A stretch of 45,120 nt of DNA from Prochlorococcus sp. HOT208_60m_813L03. Its GTDB lineage: Bacteria; Cyanobacteriota; Cyanobacteriia; PCC-6307; Cyanobiaceae. Location: the NCBI GenBank assembly GCA_002026145.1, contig MWOQ01000182.1:1-45120 (forward strand), written 5' to 3'. The position numbers and the translations under genes were made by a program. Positions 19,200-29,921 of the stretch are shown piece by piece. Below the pieces are notes generated by a model. It did no database searches and was not told where the DNA came from. It saw only the letters and a program-made list of their open reading frames with translations. The stretch's first letter is position 1, and each line of letters starts with the position of its first letter.

Positions 19200-20305
19200 T
19201 TTTTTAAATCTAATATCTTGTAATTGTCCCAGAAAAAAATCATTTGTTCTTTAGTTCCAATACTAACCCTTATAGAATTACCGATATCTTTTTTGTTTTC
19301 CATACTTCTAATAAGAATACCTTTTTCTCTCATCTGTTGTATTAAGATTTTAGGATCTTTTTTTGGCCAAATTAAGAAATAATTACCTCCACTAAAGTGA
19401 GTTCTGATTTTTGTTGATTTAAATTTATTTAAAATCCATTCCCTCGCCTTTTTTACTTCTAAAACATAATTATCAATATATGATTTGTCTTTAAGTGCTG
19501 CTAATGCAGCTGTTATAGCAAAGCTGTTTACATCATATGGTCCTGTAACTTTATTAATATACTGAATTAAACTTTTATTGCCAAAAGTAAAACCTATTCT
19601 TAAACCAGCTAGACCTGCAGTTTTTGAAAGAGATTGGATTATTAGTATATTTTTATTCTTTTCAAAATCTATCGATTCAAGAAGACTATCTCCATTAAAT
19701 TTTTCATATAGTTCATCAACAACTATTAATGAATCTTTATTGATATTGGCTAAATTAATTATTTCATGAGAGCTTAGAACAGTTCCTGTTGGATTATTTG
19801 GATTGCAAATAAATATTAACTTTGGATTATGCATTATTATTTTTTCCCTAAATTCTTCGATGGGGAATAGAAAATTTTCTCCAATGTAAGAACAACTTAT
19901 TTTTTTCATTCCTCGGATTTCTGCACAAGGAGAATAGTAACCAAAAGTTGGATTTGTTGTTAGAAATATTTGATCTTTTTCTCCAAAGCAATTGAAAATT
20001 GCATTTATTGCTGCATCTGCTCCATTGAAAATTCCGATTTCATCATTACCAAATTTTCTTGAATCAAGATATTTATCACATAAAAATTTTTTTAAAAAAT
20101 TATATTCTGGATAAATTGAAATCTCATCTAATTTTATCGCTTGTAATGCCTCTAGAACCTTAGGACTTGGACCTAAAGTATTTTCATTAAAGTCTAAGCG
20201 GAGTAAATTTCTTCTATTTTCTAAAGGTGCAGAGTAAGATTGCATATTTATTATTTCTTCTCTTGGTTTTGGGAAAAGATTATTTAATGGATCAAAATCA
20301 TTCAT
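19196..20305 (-). CDS. hisC: Histidinol-phosphate aminotransferase-like (class I/II PLP aminotransferase)
   Basis: A 369-residue fold-type I aminotransferase: 'RLDFNENTLGPSP' near residue 37, 'IFNGADAAINAIF', 'CNPNNPTG', 'VVDELYEKF' and the PLP lysine in 'IQSLSKTAGLAGLRIGF'. The N-terminal 'LDFNENTLGP' and overall plan are those of HisC, which converts imidazole-acetol phosphate and glutamate to histidinol phosphate. HisC-like paralogues can act on aromatic acids, so the assignment is good but not absolute. The start overlaps the last base of the argS stop (TAATG), implying coupling behind argS. Confidence 0.85.
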   Translation of the reverse strand: MNDFDPLNNLFPKPREEIINMQSYSAPLENRRNLLRLDFNENTLGPSPKVLEALQAIKLDEISIYPEYNFLKKFLCDKYLDSRKFGNDEIGIFNGADAAINAIFNCFGEKDQIFLTTNPTFGYYSPCAEIRGMKKISCSYIGENFLFPIEEFREKIIMHNPKLIFICNPNNPTGTVLSSHEIINLANINKDSLIVVDELYEKFNGDSLLESIDFEKNKNILIIQSLSKTAGLAGLRIGFTFGNKSLIQYINKVTGPYDVNSFAITAALAALKDKSYIDNYVLEVKKAREWILNKFKSTKIRTHFSGGNYFLIWPKKDPKILIQQMREKGILIRSMENKKDIGNSIRVSIGTKEQMIFFWDNYKILDLKN

Positions 20306-22119
20306 TACATTCTTTCTAAAGTTTCAATTCCTAAAAGCTCTAAGCTTAATTTTAGTGTTTTTGCAGTTAGGTCACATAAATTAAGCCTAGAAATTTTTAT
20401 ATTTTTTTCTTCTTTGAGGATTGGAACTTGATCATAGAATCTATTAAAAGTCTGACATAGCTCGAACAGATAATTGCATAATCTATTTGGCATTAAGTCT
20501 TTTTCAATAGAAATTATGACTTCATCGAACTTAAGTAATTTTCTGATAAGTTTCCACTCAGATTTATGTTCATAATTTACGTACTGAAAATCTTTAGAGT
20601 GATAAACAAAATTATTTTTTCTTTTAATTCCTAAAATTCTTACAAGTGTATATAACAAATAAGGAGCAGTATTACCATTTAGGGAAAGCATTTTATCAAA
20701 ACTAAATTGATAATTGGTAATCCTATTTTGACTTAAATCTGCATACTTAACAGCTCCTAATCCAATAATTCTTGAAGTATTTGCTATAAACTCTTCGGTC
20801 TCATAACGATCTTCATCTTCTAATCTTTTCAATAAATCTTCTTTTGCTCTTCTAACTGCTTCATTTAATAAATCTTTTAGGCGTATTGTTTCACCTTCTC
20901 TTGTCTTTAGTTTTTTGCCATCAATTCCTTGAACTAACCCAAAAGGGACATGGTCTACTTGACAATTTTCTGGGATCCATTTTGCTTTTTTTGCAACTTG
21001 AAAAACTCCAGCAAAATGATTTGCTTGCCCATGATCAGTTACATAAATAATTCTTGAAGCATCATCGCCATTAGGAGGTTTATTAAATCTGTATCTTATA
21101 GCAGCAAGATCTGTAGTGGCATAATTAAAACCCCCATCTTTTTTTTGAATAATTAGCGGTAAAGGTTTGCCTTCTTTATTAGTCATCCCATCTAAAAATA
21201 CACATTTTGCTCCTTGATCTTCTACTAATATTTTTTCTAAATTCAAATCATCAATAACTGATTTTAAGAAGGGATTATAAAAAGATTCACCTCTTTCTTC
21301 TATTTTTATTTTTAAATTTTTATAGATTTCATCAAATTCTTTCCTTGATTGATCACATAATAATTTCCAAGCTTTAATCGATTTAATATCTCCACTTTGT
21401 AACTTAACTACTTCCTCTCTAGATCTTTTTTGGAATTCAGATTCGTTATCAAATCTTTTTTTTGATTCTTTATAAAATTCAACTAAATCACTTATTTTGA
21501 TCTTTCCTATTTCTTCTAGATCATTTGAATATAAATCTTTGAGCTGAGTAATAAGCATGCCAAATTGTGTTCCCCAATCACCAACATGATTGAGTCTTAA
21601 TACTTGATAACCTCTTAACTCGAAAATTCTAGATATTGAGTCACCTATTATTGTTGATCTTAAATGCCCTACATGCATTTCTTTAGCAATATTAGGGCTA
21701 GAAAAATCTACAATAACTTTATTGGACAAACCACTATCTAAATCTTTTCTAATTAGAGGTATGCCAGCCCTATTGCATTGAATATTTGACTTAATTTCAT
21801 TTATTAGAACCTCATCTTTTAATTTTATATTTATAAATCCAGGTCCAGCTATTTCTAGACTCTTACATAAATTTGATATGCTTATATTTTTATTTAAAAG
21901 GTTAATAAAATCATTAGAAATATCTCTTGGGTTCTTTTTATATATTTTAGATAAACTTAAACAAACATTACATTGATAATCACCAAATTCCTCTTTTGAT
22001 GATTGTGTAATTAAATTTTTTCGAAGAATTTCGAATTCTCCTTTTTTATCATTTTTTTCAAGACTATCTAAAAGAGATTGTTCAAATTGTTTTGTTAATT
22101 CTTTAAAAATGATTAGCAT
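20305..22119 (-). CDS. argS: Arginyl-tRNA synthetase
   Basis: A 604-residue class Ia synthetase. The N-terminal Add-1 domain (about 1-120) is followed by the HIGH-type motif in '[23 protein letters not shown]' and '[15 protein letters not shown]', then '[12 protein letters not shown]', '[20 protein letters not shown]' and '[22 protein letters not shown]', where ArgRS uses KxKTR in place of a canonical KMSKS. The C-terminal anticodon-binding helices end in '[10 protein letters not shown]', close to the invariant GI..LERM end of ArgRS. Length is normal. hisC is directly downstream. Confidence 0.97.
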   Translation of the reverse strand: MLIIFKELTKQFEQSLLDSLEKNDKKGEFEILRKNLITQSSKEEFGDYQCNVCLSLSKIYKKNPRDISNDFINLLNKNISISNLCKSLEIAGPGFINIKLKDEVLINEIKSNIQCNRAGIPLIRKDLDSGLSNKVIVDFSSPNIAKEMHVGHLRSTIIGDSISRIFELRGYQVLRLNHVGDWGTQFGMLITQLKDLYSNDLEEIGKIKISDLVEFYKESKKRFDNESEFQKRSREEVVKLQSGDIKSIKAWKLLCDQSRKEFDEIYKNLKIKIEERGESFYNPFLKSVIDDLNLEKILVEDQGAKCVFLDGMTNKEGKPLPLIIQKKDGGFNYATTDLAAIRYRFNKPPNGDDASRIIYVTDHGQANHFAGVFQVAKKAKWIPENCQVDHVPFGLVQGIDGKKLKTREGETIRLKDLLNEAVRRAKEDLLKRLEDEDRYETEEFIANTSRIIGLGAVKYADLSQNRITNYQFSFDKMLSLNGNTAPYLLYTLVRILGIKRKNNFVYHSKDFQYVNYEHKSEWKLIRKLLKFDEVIISIEKDLMPNRLCNYLFELCQTFNRFYDQVPILKEEKNIKISRLNLCDLTAKTLKLSLELLGIETLERM

Positions 22120-22146
22120 TAATTATTCAATTATTTATCTATATAA

Positions 22147-23013
22147 TTAATTAATATAACGCATACTCAAATCAATCCAATTACTTTTGGTGATTGAAGA
22201 ACTTGTTGAAATCAAATCAATACCTTTTATTAGATATTTACTAATTTCTTCAGGGTTAATTCCAGAAACTTCTATTATCAACTTTTTATTTACTTCTTTT
22301 TTTAAGCTATTCATTGATAAATCTCTTAATTCTTGAACGTTTTTTGTGATTATTTCAGGGCTAAGTTCATCCAATAAGACACTATCTGCTCCTGCTAATA
22401 CTGCTTCTTTTGCCTGTTCGATATTCTCAGCTTCAATTATGATATGAGTTGTAAAAGGCGAATTTAGTCGAATTTTTTTTACTGCATTATTGAGATTATC
22501 TGTCCATGCAATGTGATTTTCTTTTATCATAGCTGCATCGTATAATCCCATTCTATGATTGACTCCACCTCCGCATTTGAATGCATATTTTTCAAATATT
22601 CTTAAGCCAGGAGTCGTTTTCCTAGTATCTGCTAATTTTATATTTGTACCTTCTAACTTATTTACAAGATTCTTTGTGTATGTTGATATTCCAGATAAAT
22701 GCATTGCTATATTTAAGCTTATTCTTTCACTAGCTAGCAAACTTTTTGAAGGCCCATATATTTCTAAGAGTTTTTGATCTTTAACAAATTGATCTCCATC
22801 AGAGATATTAAATTTTGGAATGATTTTTAAATCAATTTTTCTAAAAATTTCTTTTATAATTTCAACCCCGCAGAATATACCCTCTTCTTTTGCAATCCAA
22901 TATGCATTACCATTCTCTTCTGTAATAGAGGAACTTGTAAGATCTCCCCTACCTAAATCTTCATCGATCCAATTATCAATGATTTTACTTATTATTGGAG
23001 TATTTAAATCCAC
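22147..23013 (-). CDS. nadC: Nicotinate-nucleotide pyrophosphorylase (carboxylating)
   Basis: Converts quinolinate and PRPP to nicotinate mononucleotide in de novo NAD synthesis. The 288-residue protein shows 'WIDEDLGRGDLTSSSI' near the N-terminus, 'ERISLNIAMHLSGIST', 'LADTRKTTPGLRIFEKYAFKCGGGVNHRMGLYDAAMIKENHI' with the phosphoribosyl and quinolinate ligands, 'IIIEAENIEQA', 'VLLDEL' and 'IEVSGGI-like' IEVSGINPE. Length is typical. It precedes argS by 27 bases on the same strand, so cotranscription is likely. nadA and nadB are not here. Confidence 0.96.
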   Translation of the reverse strand: MDLNTPIISKIIDNWIDEDLGRGDLTSSSITEENGNAYWIAKEEGIFCGVEIIKEIFRKIDLKIIPKFNISDGDQFVKDQKLLEIYGPSKSLLASERISLNIAMHLSGISTYTKNLVNKLEGTNIKLADTRKTTPGLRIFEKYAFKCGGGVNHRMGLYDAAMIKENHIAWTDNLNNAVKKIRLNSPFTTHIIIEAENIEQAKEAVLAGADSVLLDELSPEIITKNVQELRDLSMNSLKKEVNKKLIIEVSGINPEEISKYLIKGIDLISTSSSITKSNWIDLSMRYIN

Positions 23014-23095
23014 TAAACTAAGAAATAATTAATTAATAAAAATTAAACTGAAGTTAGAGAATCAACTATATATCACTATGTAATTTAACTCAAAT

Positions 23096-24478
23096 TTATT
23101 TACCAATACAAAACTTAGAAAAAATATTATCTAGAAGTTCCTCTGTTAATTCTTGACCAGTTATTTTAGATAAGTTTTGAATTCCATCTCTCAGCTCAAT
23201 TGATAATAAATCAAATGGCAATTTATTTTCAATTATTTCATCAGTATCATTTAAATTAGATAAGCAAGCAGACAAATTTGTTAGATGTCTTTCGTTTAAA
23301 AATATATTGATATTTTCTACTTGTTTTAATCCGCATTTTTTTATAATTGTGTCTATTAATAATCTTTCACCATCATTATTCTTAATACTCATAAGAATTG
23401 TGTTTTTTAACTCATTTGAATTAATATTTTTGCAATCAATTAAATCTTTTTTATTGCCCAAAATAGTAATTAATTTTTCTTTAGGAATTTCTTGTATTAT
23501 TTTTTTATCTTCTTCATTAAATCCTTCTTCAAGACTATAAATATAAATTATAAAATCTGACTCTTTTATTTTCCCAAAACTTTTTTTAATTCCAATACTT
23601 TCAATTTGTTCATGAGTTTTTCTTATGCCAGCAGTATCAATTATTTTCATTGGAATATCATTAATAGTTAAATTAACTTCAATAACATCTCTAGTTGTTC
23701 CAGGAATATTAGTTACGATTGCTTTCTCTTTTTTTGCAAGCAAATTTAATAAAGAGCTTTTGCCAACATTTGTTTTACCTATAAGCGCAATGGATATTCC
23801 ATTGTGAATATATGAATTTCTTTTTGCATTTTCTATTAGTAATTCTATTTTTTCTTTGACTTTTTTAATGTTTTTTAGATATTTGGTGTAATCAAAATCT
23901 GTGAAGTCTTCTTCAAAATCAACTCTCGCTTCTATTTCGCAAAGTTGATTTATAAGGTCATTTTTAATATCATCAATTTTTTTCTTTATTTCTCCTTGAA
24001 CCCCGCTAAAGGCTAACTCGGCTGATCTGGTATTGCTTGCATTAATTAATTGATTAATCGACTCGGCTTGAGTAAGGTCTATTTTCCCATTAAGAAAAGC
24101 TCTTTGACTAAATTCTCCTGGGTTTGCAAGTCTAACTCTAGAATTACTAGATAATAATATCTTTAAAACTTTATTTACTATGATAATTCCGCCATGGCAA
24201 TGAAGTTCAACTACATCCTCTCCTGTGAAGCTATTTGGGGATTTCATCACTAAAATTAAAACCTCATCTATAAATTTATTTTGTTTATTTTCCTGAATAA
24301 AACCACGAAAAACTCTATGTGATTTCCATGCATATTTAGATTTAGTTTGAACAATCTTTCTGCAAGAATTTATTGCGTCTTTCCCTGATACTCTTATTAT
24401 CGCAACTCCTCCCTTCCCAATACTTATAGCTGAAGCAATTGCGGCTATCGTATCTTCTGTAGTAACTATCGAATCCAT
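23096..24478 (-). CDS. mnmE: tRNA modification GTPase MnmE (TrmE)
   Basis: GTPase that with MnmG modifies U34 of certain tRNAs. Of its 460 residues, the N-terminal tetrahydrofolate-binding domain (about 1-120) includes '[24 protein letters not shown]', '[14 protein letters not shown]' and '[22 protein letters not shown]'. The inserted G domain has '[12 protein letters not shown]' (G1), 'TTRDVIE' (G2), 'DTAGIR' (G3) and 'GNKKDLID' (G4, NKKD). It ends with the strict C-terminal 'FSKFCIGK', whose cysteine is essential in the family. Standard length and no damage seen. Confidence 0.97.
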   Translation of the reverse strand: MDSIVTTEDTIAAIASAISIGKGGVAIIRVSGKDAINSCRKIVQTKSKYAWKSHRVFRGFIQENKQNKFIDEVLILVMKSPNSFTGEDVVELHCHGGIIIVNKVLKILLSSNSRVRLANPGEFSQRAFLNGKIDLTQAESINQLINASNTRSAELAFSGVQGEIKKKIDDIKNDLINQLCEIEARVDFEEDFTDFDYTKYLKNIKKVKEKIELLIENAKRNSYIHNGISIALIGKTNVGKSSLLNLLAKKEKAIVTNIPGTTRDVIEVNLTINDIPMKIIDTAGIRKTHEQIESIGIKKSFGKIKESDFIIYIYSLEEGFNEEDKKIIQEIPKEKLITILGNKKDLIDCKNINSNELKNTILMSIKNNDGERLLIDTIIKKCGLKQVENINIFLNERHLTNLSACLSNLNDTDEIIENKLPFDLLSIELRDGIQNLSKITGQELTEELLDNIFSKFCIGK

Positions 24479-24544
24479 CTCTCGCTTTGTTATGGATAAT
24501 TAAGTAAGATTATCAAGAATTTAATTTTGAAATTTTCTTTCTGA

Positions 24545-24988
24545 ATGAGATTTAAAAGAGATATTACCTATAAGAAAATTCTATCATTATTTAGGAGTCA
24601 GAATGGAAGTCCTTTCTTTAATGCTAAAGGTTTAGCTATAGGGGTGTTTAGTGGTTGCTTTCCATTTTTTGGTTTTCAGACTTTAATGGGAGTATTTTTT
24701 GCGAAAATAGCTAAGGGAAATATTGTTCTAGCTGCAATTGGTACCTGGATCAGCAACCCTTTTACTTATATTCCACTTTATTATTTTAACTATAAAGTTG
24801 GTTCGATTTTTTTAAATAATCCTTCTAATAAAATTCTTGAAAAAAGTTTAGTTATTGATGACTTATGGAAACAAGGTAGAATTTTTTCCTTAAAATTACT
24901 CTTAGGTTCATCTTGTGTAGGTATTTTATTAGCTTTGATTTGCGGCAGTATTGTTTTCTTTATCTACAAGATAAAAAGTAAAAGATAG
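24545..24988 (+). CDS. DUF2062 membrane protein
   Basis: A 147-residue protein with an amphipathic basic N-terminus ('FKRDITYKKILSLFRSQNG') and two or three hydrophobic segments. The diagnostic DUF2062 block 'AIGVFSGCFPFFGFQTLMG' plus 'GTWISNPFTYIPLYYFNYKVG' is present. The family is widespread, membrane-bound and of unknown function; some members are fused to glycosyltransferases, but none is fused here. It starts 66 bases from divergent mnmE and is convergent with the (p)ppGpp synthetase gene. Confidence 0.9.
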   Translation: MRFKRDITYKKILSLFRSQNGSPFFNAKGLAIGVFSGCFPFFGFQTLMGVFFAKIAKGNIVLAAIGTWISNPFTYIPLYYFNYKVGSIFLNNPSNKILEKSLVIDDLWKQGRIFSLKLLLGSSCVGILLALICGSIVFFIYKIKSKR

Positions 24989-25006
24989 ATTGATCTGATT
25001 TTAAAA

Positions 25007-27316
25007 TTAACTTTGTCCAACTCTGGCAATATCTAAAACATCTGCCATTGATTTAATTTGTTCAATTGTTTTGTGAAGTTGATTATAACTTTCAAGACCT
25101 ACACAAAGATTTATAATAGCTGGTTTACCATAAGCAGTTTTTACATTGGCGTCACTAACGTTTATACCTTTATCAGATAACCGCATAAGAATATCTTTAA
25201 GAACTCCAACTCGATCAATTACTTCTATTCGTAGCTGAATTGGAAACTTATTATCGCTAGTTTTATTATCTTGATTCCAACCGACAGGTAATCTTCTCTC
25301 TATTGGAATTGGTATTACATTTTCACAATCTTCCCTATGTATAGTTATCCCATGGTTGCCGAGCGACACAGTTCCGATAATATCCTCGCCTGGGAGTGGG
25401 GAACAGCATTTACCTATTCTGTAATCAAGACCTTCTATCCCGGAAATTGGTGATTTAGCTGCTGTATTAGATTGATTAGTGGATAAATTATTATTACTTT
25501 TAAGAGATTTTGCTATTTCAGAGTCAGAATCATTTTTTACATCTTCTGTCTGTAATTTTATTTCTTCTCTTAGTCTGTTTAATACTTGATGCAAAGTTAA
25601 ACCACCAAAACCAAGAGATGCAAGAAGGTCTTCAGTAGTTTTTAAATTGCATCGATTTGCAACTTTTTTCATGGCTTCACTAGAAAGTAATGCTTCAAAA
25701 CCGTTTCTACCTACTTCTTTTTCAAGTAGATCTCTACCTCTTTTAATCGTTTCATCACGATGGCTTTTCTTATACCATTGGCGAATTCTATTTTTAGCAG
25801 TTGGCGTAACTACAAAGTTCAGCCAATCCAAGCTTGGAGTAGCATTATTACTTGTCAAAATTTCTATGAAGTCACCATTTTGAAGTGCTGTAGATAATGG
25901 AGAAAGCTTTTCATTAATTCTTATTCCATTACAGTGATTTCCAACTTCAGAATGGATTCTGTAGGCGAAATCTATCGCGGTAGATCCTTTCCTTAAACCA
26001 ACAACATCTCCTTTTGGAGTGATTACAAATACTTCTTCATCAAATAAATCTTCTTTAATTGAAGCTAAATAATCATTATGATCCCTTTCATTACCTTCTT
26101 GTTGCCATTCTACTAATTGTCTTAGCCAATTAAATCTCTCGGCATTACTTTTAGCAGGAGAACCACCCTCTTTATATTGCCAATGAGCGGCAATACCATA
26201 TTCAGCAATTTGATGCATCGAAGTAGTTCTAATTTGAACTTCAATAGGTCGATGTCTTCCAATCACAGAAGTGTGTAAGGACTGATATCCGTTGGGTTTT
26301 GGTAATCCTATATAGTCTTTAAATCTTCCTGGAATTGGTTTGAAAGTATCATGAACAACTGCTAAAGCTCTATAACAACTATCTGAATTGTCCACGATAA
26401 TTCTTAGGGCAGCAACATCATAAATCTCGTGAAAATGCTTTTGTTGTCTTTCCATTTTGCTCCAGATGCCATAAAGATGTTTTGGCCTTCCTGTTATTTC
26501 AAAATTTTTCAAACCCGCTGAATTCAAGTTTTCCTTCATAAGATTCAAAGTTACTTTTAATCTTTTTTCTCTATCACTTCTTTTAACGGCGATTTGATCT
26601 TTAAGATCTAGATATTCTTTAGGCTCTAGGAATTTAAAAGCTAAATCTTCTAATTCCCATTTAAATCTGTTTATTCCTAGTCGATTAGCTAATGGTGCAT
26701 AAATCTCTCTTGTTTCTCTCGCTATTCTTAGTTTTTTCTCATCATTTAGCCATTCAATTGTTCTCATGTTATGAAGTCGATCTGCAAGTTTAACTAAGAC
26801 AACTCTGATATCGCTGGCCATAGCCAAAAACATTTTCCTAAGATTTTCAGCTTGTGCTTCAGTCCTGTTGTTAAAGTGAATGCCGCCTAATTTTGTTACA
26901 CCCTCTACAAGTATTTTTACTTCTAATCCAAAATTTGTTTCTATTTCAGATAAATCAATGCCAGTATCTTCAACTACATCATGTAAAAGGCCTGCAGCAA
27001 TAACAGATGAACTAGCACCTATTTCTTTAAGGAGATTTGCAACAGCAACTGGGTGGATAATGTATGGCTCGCCGCTCGCACGGAATTGTCCATCATGAGC
27101 TTTATAAGCAAGTTTAAAAGCCTTTACTATAAGGTTTTGATTCTCATCATTTTCTTTATTTGATTTTTCAAAATTATGAATATCTTTAAGAAGCCAATCG
27201 GGAATGTTTATTTGATAATTCAAAGATTCACTTTCATATTTTTTATTTTCAGGCAAAATAGTTTTGGAAACTTCAATTTCGTTTTTTTCTTTTGAATTTG
27301 CAGCTGCCTCGGACAT
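25007..27316 (-). CDS. spoT: Bifunctional (p)ppGpp synthetase/hydrolase (Rel/SpoT)
   Basis: The 769-residue long RSH protein controls the stringent-response alarmone. Domain order: HD hydrolase (about 60-210; 'GLLHDVVEDTG' with H112-D113 and E116-D117 intact), RelA_SpoT synthetase ('YDVAALRIIV', 'RFKDYIGLPKPNGYQSLHT', 'EVQIRTTSMHQIAEYGIAAHW'), TGS ('VFVITPKGDVVGLRKGSTAIDFAYRIHS'), a zinc-finger-like region ('GKCCSPLPGEDI' and 'HREDCENV') and a C-terminal ACT domain. Intact HD and synthetase motifs predict that it both makes and degrades (p)ppGpp. No second RSH gene is in this window. Confidence 0.96.
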   Translation of the reverse strand: MSEAAANSKEKNEIEVSKTILPENKKYESESLNYQINIPDWLLKDIHNFEKSNKENDENQNLIVKAFKLAYKAHDGQFRASGEPYIIHPVAVANLLKEIGASSSVIAAGLLHDVVEDTGIDLSEIETNFGLEVKILVEGVTKLGGIHFNNRTEAQAENLRKMFLAMASDIRVVLVKLADRLHNMRTIEWLNDEKKLRIARETREIYAPLANRLGINRFKWELEDLAFKFLEPKEYLDLKDQIAVKRSDREKRLKVTLNLMKENLNSAGLKNFEITGRPKHLYGIWSKMERQQKHFHEIYDVAALRIIVDNSDSCYRALAVVHDTFKPIPGRFKDYIGLPKPNGYQSLHTSVIGRHRPIEVQIRTTSMHQIAEYGIAAHWQYKEGGSPAKSNAERFNWLRQLVEWQQEGNERDHNDYLASIKEDLFDEEVFVITPKGDVVGLRKGSTAIDFAYRIHSEVGNHCNGIRINEKLSPLSTALQNGDFIEILTSNNATPSLDWLNFVVTPTAKNRIRQWYKKSHRDETIKRGRDLLEKEVGRNGFEALLSSEAMKKVANRCNLKTTEDLLASLGFGGLTLHQVLNRLREEIKLQTEDVKNDSDSEIAKSLKSNNNLSTNQSNTAAKSPISGIEGLDYRIGKCCSPLPGEDIIGTVSLGNHGITIHREDCENVIPIPIERRLPVGWNQDNKTSDNKFPIQLRIEVIDRVGVLKDILMRLSDKGINVSDANVKTAYGKPAIINLCVGLESYNQLHKTIEQIKSMADVLDIARVGQS

Positions 27317-27370
27317 TTTATATTGCTTTAGATGTATTTTATTTATGTCTAGAAAAATTTGCTATAAATC

Positions 27371-28969
27371 ATGGAAAAAAATAAAGAAAAAATTATTGTA
27401 GTTAAAAATCTTACTGTTAAATATGGTCTAAAACAGCAACCTATTATCAAAAATTTTAATTTGGAAATAGATAATGGAGATCATTTGGCCATAATAGGAC
27501 CTTCTGGATGTGGAAAGACCACTTTTGCAAAAACATTAGTAAATATATTGCCTGCAAAGGCCACTTCTAACGGGTATCTATCGATTTCTAATGTAGATCC
27601 TAGGAAAATAAACAACAAAGATGCACAATTATTTAGAAGAAAGAATTTTGGATTTATTTATCAAGACTCTATAAAAAAACTTAATCCGCTAATGAGAGTT
27701 GGGGATCATTTATATGAATTATTTAAAACACATGATCAAACTAAATCATCTTTAGCTATTAAAAAATTAGTAAGAGAAGTTTTTCAAAAAGTCGGAATTG
27801 AAGAAAGTAGACTTGATTCTTTCCCACATCAATTTAGCGGCGGAATGAGACAGAGAGTTTCTATAGCAATGGCACTTGCTTTGAAACCTAAATTATTAAT
27901 AGCTGATGAACCTACAACAAGCTTAGATACCAAAACAAGTTTTGAAATTATGCAAGAAATAATTCATCTATGTAATGAATTTGATACAACTTTAATTTTA
28001 ATTAGTCATGATATTAATCTTGCAGCAAAGTGGTGTAAAAAAGTTGCAATAATTGAAAAGGGATCGATTGTTGAAAAAGGTAATATATTAGATATTTTTC
28101 AATCACCAAAATCAGATATCGGGAAAAAGTTAGTAAATGCTTCAAAAATAGTATTAGAACCAAATACTAAAAATAATGCTCGAGATGAGATCGTTCTAGA
28201 GGTAAATAACCTAAGACATTGGTATAAATTAAATTCTTCAATTTTCATTAATAAATGGAATAAGGCTTTAAATGAAGTTAGTTTCAAGTTATATGAGAAT
28301 GAGACTCTTGGAATAGTTGGTTCTTCAGGGAGTGGTAAAAGTACATTATGTAGGGCTTTAATTGGACTTCTTAAAGTAAGAGGTGGAGAAATCAAAATTT
28401 ATGATAAAAATCATGCACCGAAAAAAAATAAATCTTTTAAAAAGAACAATAAAGTGCAAATTATTTTTCAAGATCCTTTCTCAAGTTTGAACCCGAAAAT
28501 GACAATTAAAAGTATTTTGGAAGATATATTTTTTATTCAAAAAATTTCAGATAAAAGAAAAATCGAAAAAGAAATAAAATTAATGTTTAGAAATTTGAAT
28601 CTTCCCTTAAATAATGATTTTTTTAATTCTTATCCTAGCCAATTATCTGGTGGTCAATTGCAAAGAATTTCATTAGCCAGAGCGCTATTGTTGAAACCAA
28701 AAATTTTGATTTGTGATGAGAGCGTTAATATGTTGGATGCTTCAGTAAAAATAGAGATTCTTGAATTACTTAGAGTCTTGCAAGAAAAAATGAATTTAAC
28801 GATTATCTTTATTACTCATGATTTGGGCATTGCTAAAAGATTTTGTGATAGGTTGCTAGTTATGAATCACGGAAAGATAGTTGATGAAGGAGAAAGTTCC
28901 ACAATATTCACTAAAACTCAAAACAGGTATACAAAATCGCTTCTAAATTCCTCTTTGAATCTTATTTAA
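27371..28969 (+). CDS. ABC transporter with two fused ATPase domains (oligopeptide/nickel type)
   Basis: A 532-residue protein with two tandem ABC cassettes. First: Walker A 'GPSGCGKTT' at about 43, signature 'FSGGMRQRV', Walker B 'LLIADEPTT', H-loop 'LISHD'. Second: Walker A 'GSSGSGKST' at about 319, signature 'LSGGQLQRI', Walker B 'ILICDESVN', H-loop 'FITHD'. The pattern is that of DppD-DppF/OppD-OppF or NikD-NikE fused in one chain (compare YejF, GsiA). No permease or binding-protein gene is adjacent, so the cargo is unknown. Both cassettes look catalytically intact. Its stop overlaps the end of convergent rluD by 8 bases. Confidence 0.92.
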   Translation: MEKNKEKIIVVKNLTVKYGLKQQPIIKNFNLEIDNGDHLAIIGPSGCGKTTFAKTLVNILPAKATSNGYLSISNVDPRKINNKDAQLFRRKNFGFIYQDSIKKLNPLMRVGDHLYELFKTHDQTKSSLAIKKLVREVFQKVGIEESRLDSFPHQFSGGMRQRVSIAMALALKPKLLIADEPTTSLDTKTSFEIMQEIIHLCNEFDTTLILISHDINLAAKWCKKVAIIEKGSIVEKGNILDIFQSPKSDIGKKLVNASKIVLEPNTKNNARDEIVLEVNNLRHWYKLNSSIFINKWNKALNEVSFKLYENETLGIVGSSGSGKSTLCRALIGLLKVRGGEIKIYDKNHAPKKNKSFKKNNKVQIIFQDPFSSLNPKMTIKSILEDIFFIQKISDKRKIEKEIKLMFRNLNLPLNNDFFNSYPSQLSGGQLQRISLARALLLKPKILICDESVNMLDASVKIEILELLRVLQEKMNLTIIFITHDLGIAKRFCDRLLVMNHGKIVDEGESSTIFTKTQNRYTKSLLNSSLNLI

Positions 28970-29921
28970 TTTTAAGAACACTTAGTAATTTTTGAAAATC
29001 TAATGGTAATTCTGATTCAAATATCATTTCTTTACCATTTATTGGATGTATAAGTCCAAGCTTAATGGCGTGTAAAGCTTGGCCATCTAATTTACATGGT
29101 AGTTTTTTACATCTTCCATATAACGGATCACCCACAATTGGATGATTAATGTGAGCGCAATGTACTCTTATTTGATGCGTTCGCCCCGTATCTAGTTTGA
29201 AACTCATTAATGAGTAATTGCCAAATCTTTCTTCTAATTTCCAATAGGTACAGGCATACCTTCCTGAAGTTTCTTCAACTACTTTATATTTCAATCTATT
29301 TAATTTATCTCTGCCAATGTTTCCCACTATTTGGCCTTCTTCAGAATCCGGTGCTCCATGAATTACTGCAATATATTCGCGTGATGCTATTTTTTCTTTA
29401 ATTTGTTTCTGGAGATTTACTAATGCCTCTTGGCTTTTTGCAACAACCATACATCCGGAGGTATCTTTATCTAATCTGTGAACAATCCCAGGTCTTAGTT
29501 TCCCATTAATTCCAGGTAGATCTTTACAGTGAAAAAGTAATCCATTCACTAAAGTTCCAGATTTGTGTCCAGGGGCTGGATGAACAATTAGTCCTGATTG
29601 TTTATTAATTACTATGATGTGCTCGTCTTCAAAAAGTATATTTAAATCCATTTTTTCAGGTTTCAAATAAATAAGAGGTTCTGGAGGAGGCATCCATATT
29701 TGAATATTGTCGCCATTTTTTAATGGGGTCTTTGCTTTCGCAGTCTTATAGTTTACAAGTACTAAACCTGAATTTATAAAATGTTGAATTCTTGCTCTAC
29801 TTTGTTCTGGCCTTTTACTTACCAACCATCTGTCTAGCCTCATAGGAAGAGGTAGCTCATAAATAATTTCTATAAGCTCACCTTCTCCAATGCCGAAAGA
29901 ATTTTGATTATTTAATTCCAT
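28962..29921 (-). CDS. rluD: 23S rRNA pseudouridine synthase, RluD family
   Basis: A 319-residue RluA-family enzyme. The N-terminal S4 domain ('MRLDRWLVSKRPEQSRARIQ') is followed by the catalytic domain with 'VVHPAPGHKSGTLVNGLL' (here 'IVHPAPG'), the catalytic D151 in 'PGIVHRLDKDTSG', and 'SFKLDTGRTHQIRVHCAHINHPIVGDPLYG'. An S4 domain plus these motifs favours RluD (uridines of 23S helix 69) over RluA/RluC, but specificity is inferred. Its start lies inside the rbgA 3' end (10-base overlap), so the two are translationally coupled. Confidence 0.92.
   Translation of the reverse strand: MELNNQNSFGIGEGELIEIIYELPLPMRLDRWLVSKRPEQSRARIQHFINSGLVLVNYKTAKAKTPLKNGDNIQIWMPPPEPLIYLKPEKMDLNILFEDEHIIVINKQSGLIVHPAPGHKSGTLVNGLLFHCKDLPGINGKLRPGIVHRLDKDTSGCMVVAKSQEALVNLQKQIKEKIASREYIAVIHGAPDSEEGQIVGNIGRDKLNRLKYKVVEETSGRYACTYWKLEERFGNYSLMSFKLDTGRTHQIRVHCAHINHPIVGDPLYGRCKKLPCKLDGQALHAIKLGLIHPINGKEMIFESELPLDFQKLLSVLKIK

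Noticed and set aside
19196-24478. A possible functional operon hisC-argS-nadC-mnmE as a special system
   Set aside because: Tight spacing joins hisC, argS and nadC, but the products belong to unrelated housekeeping pathways; this looks like ordinary compaction.
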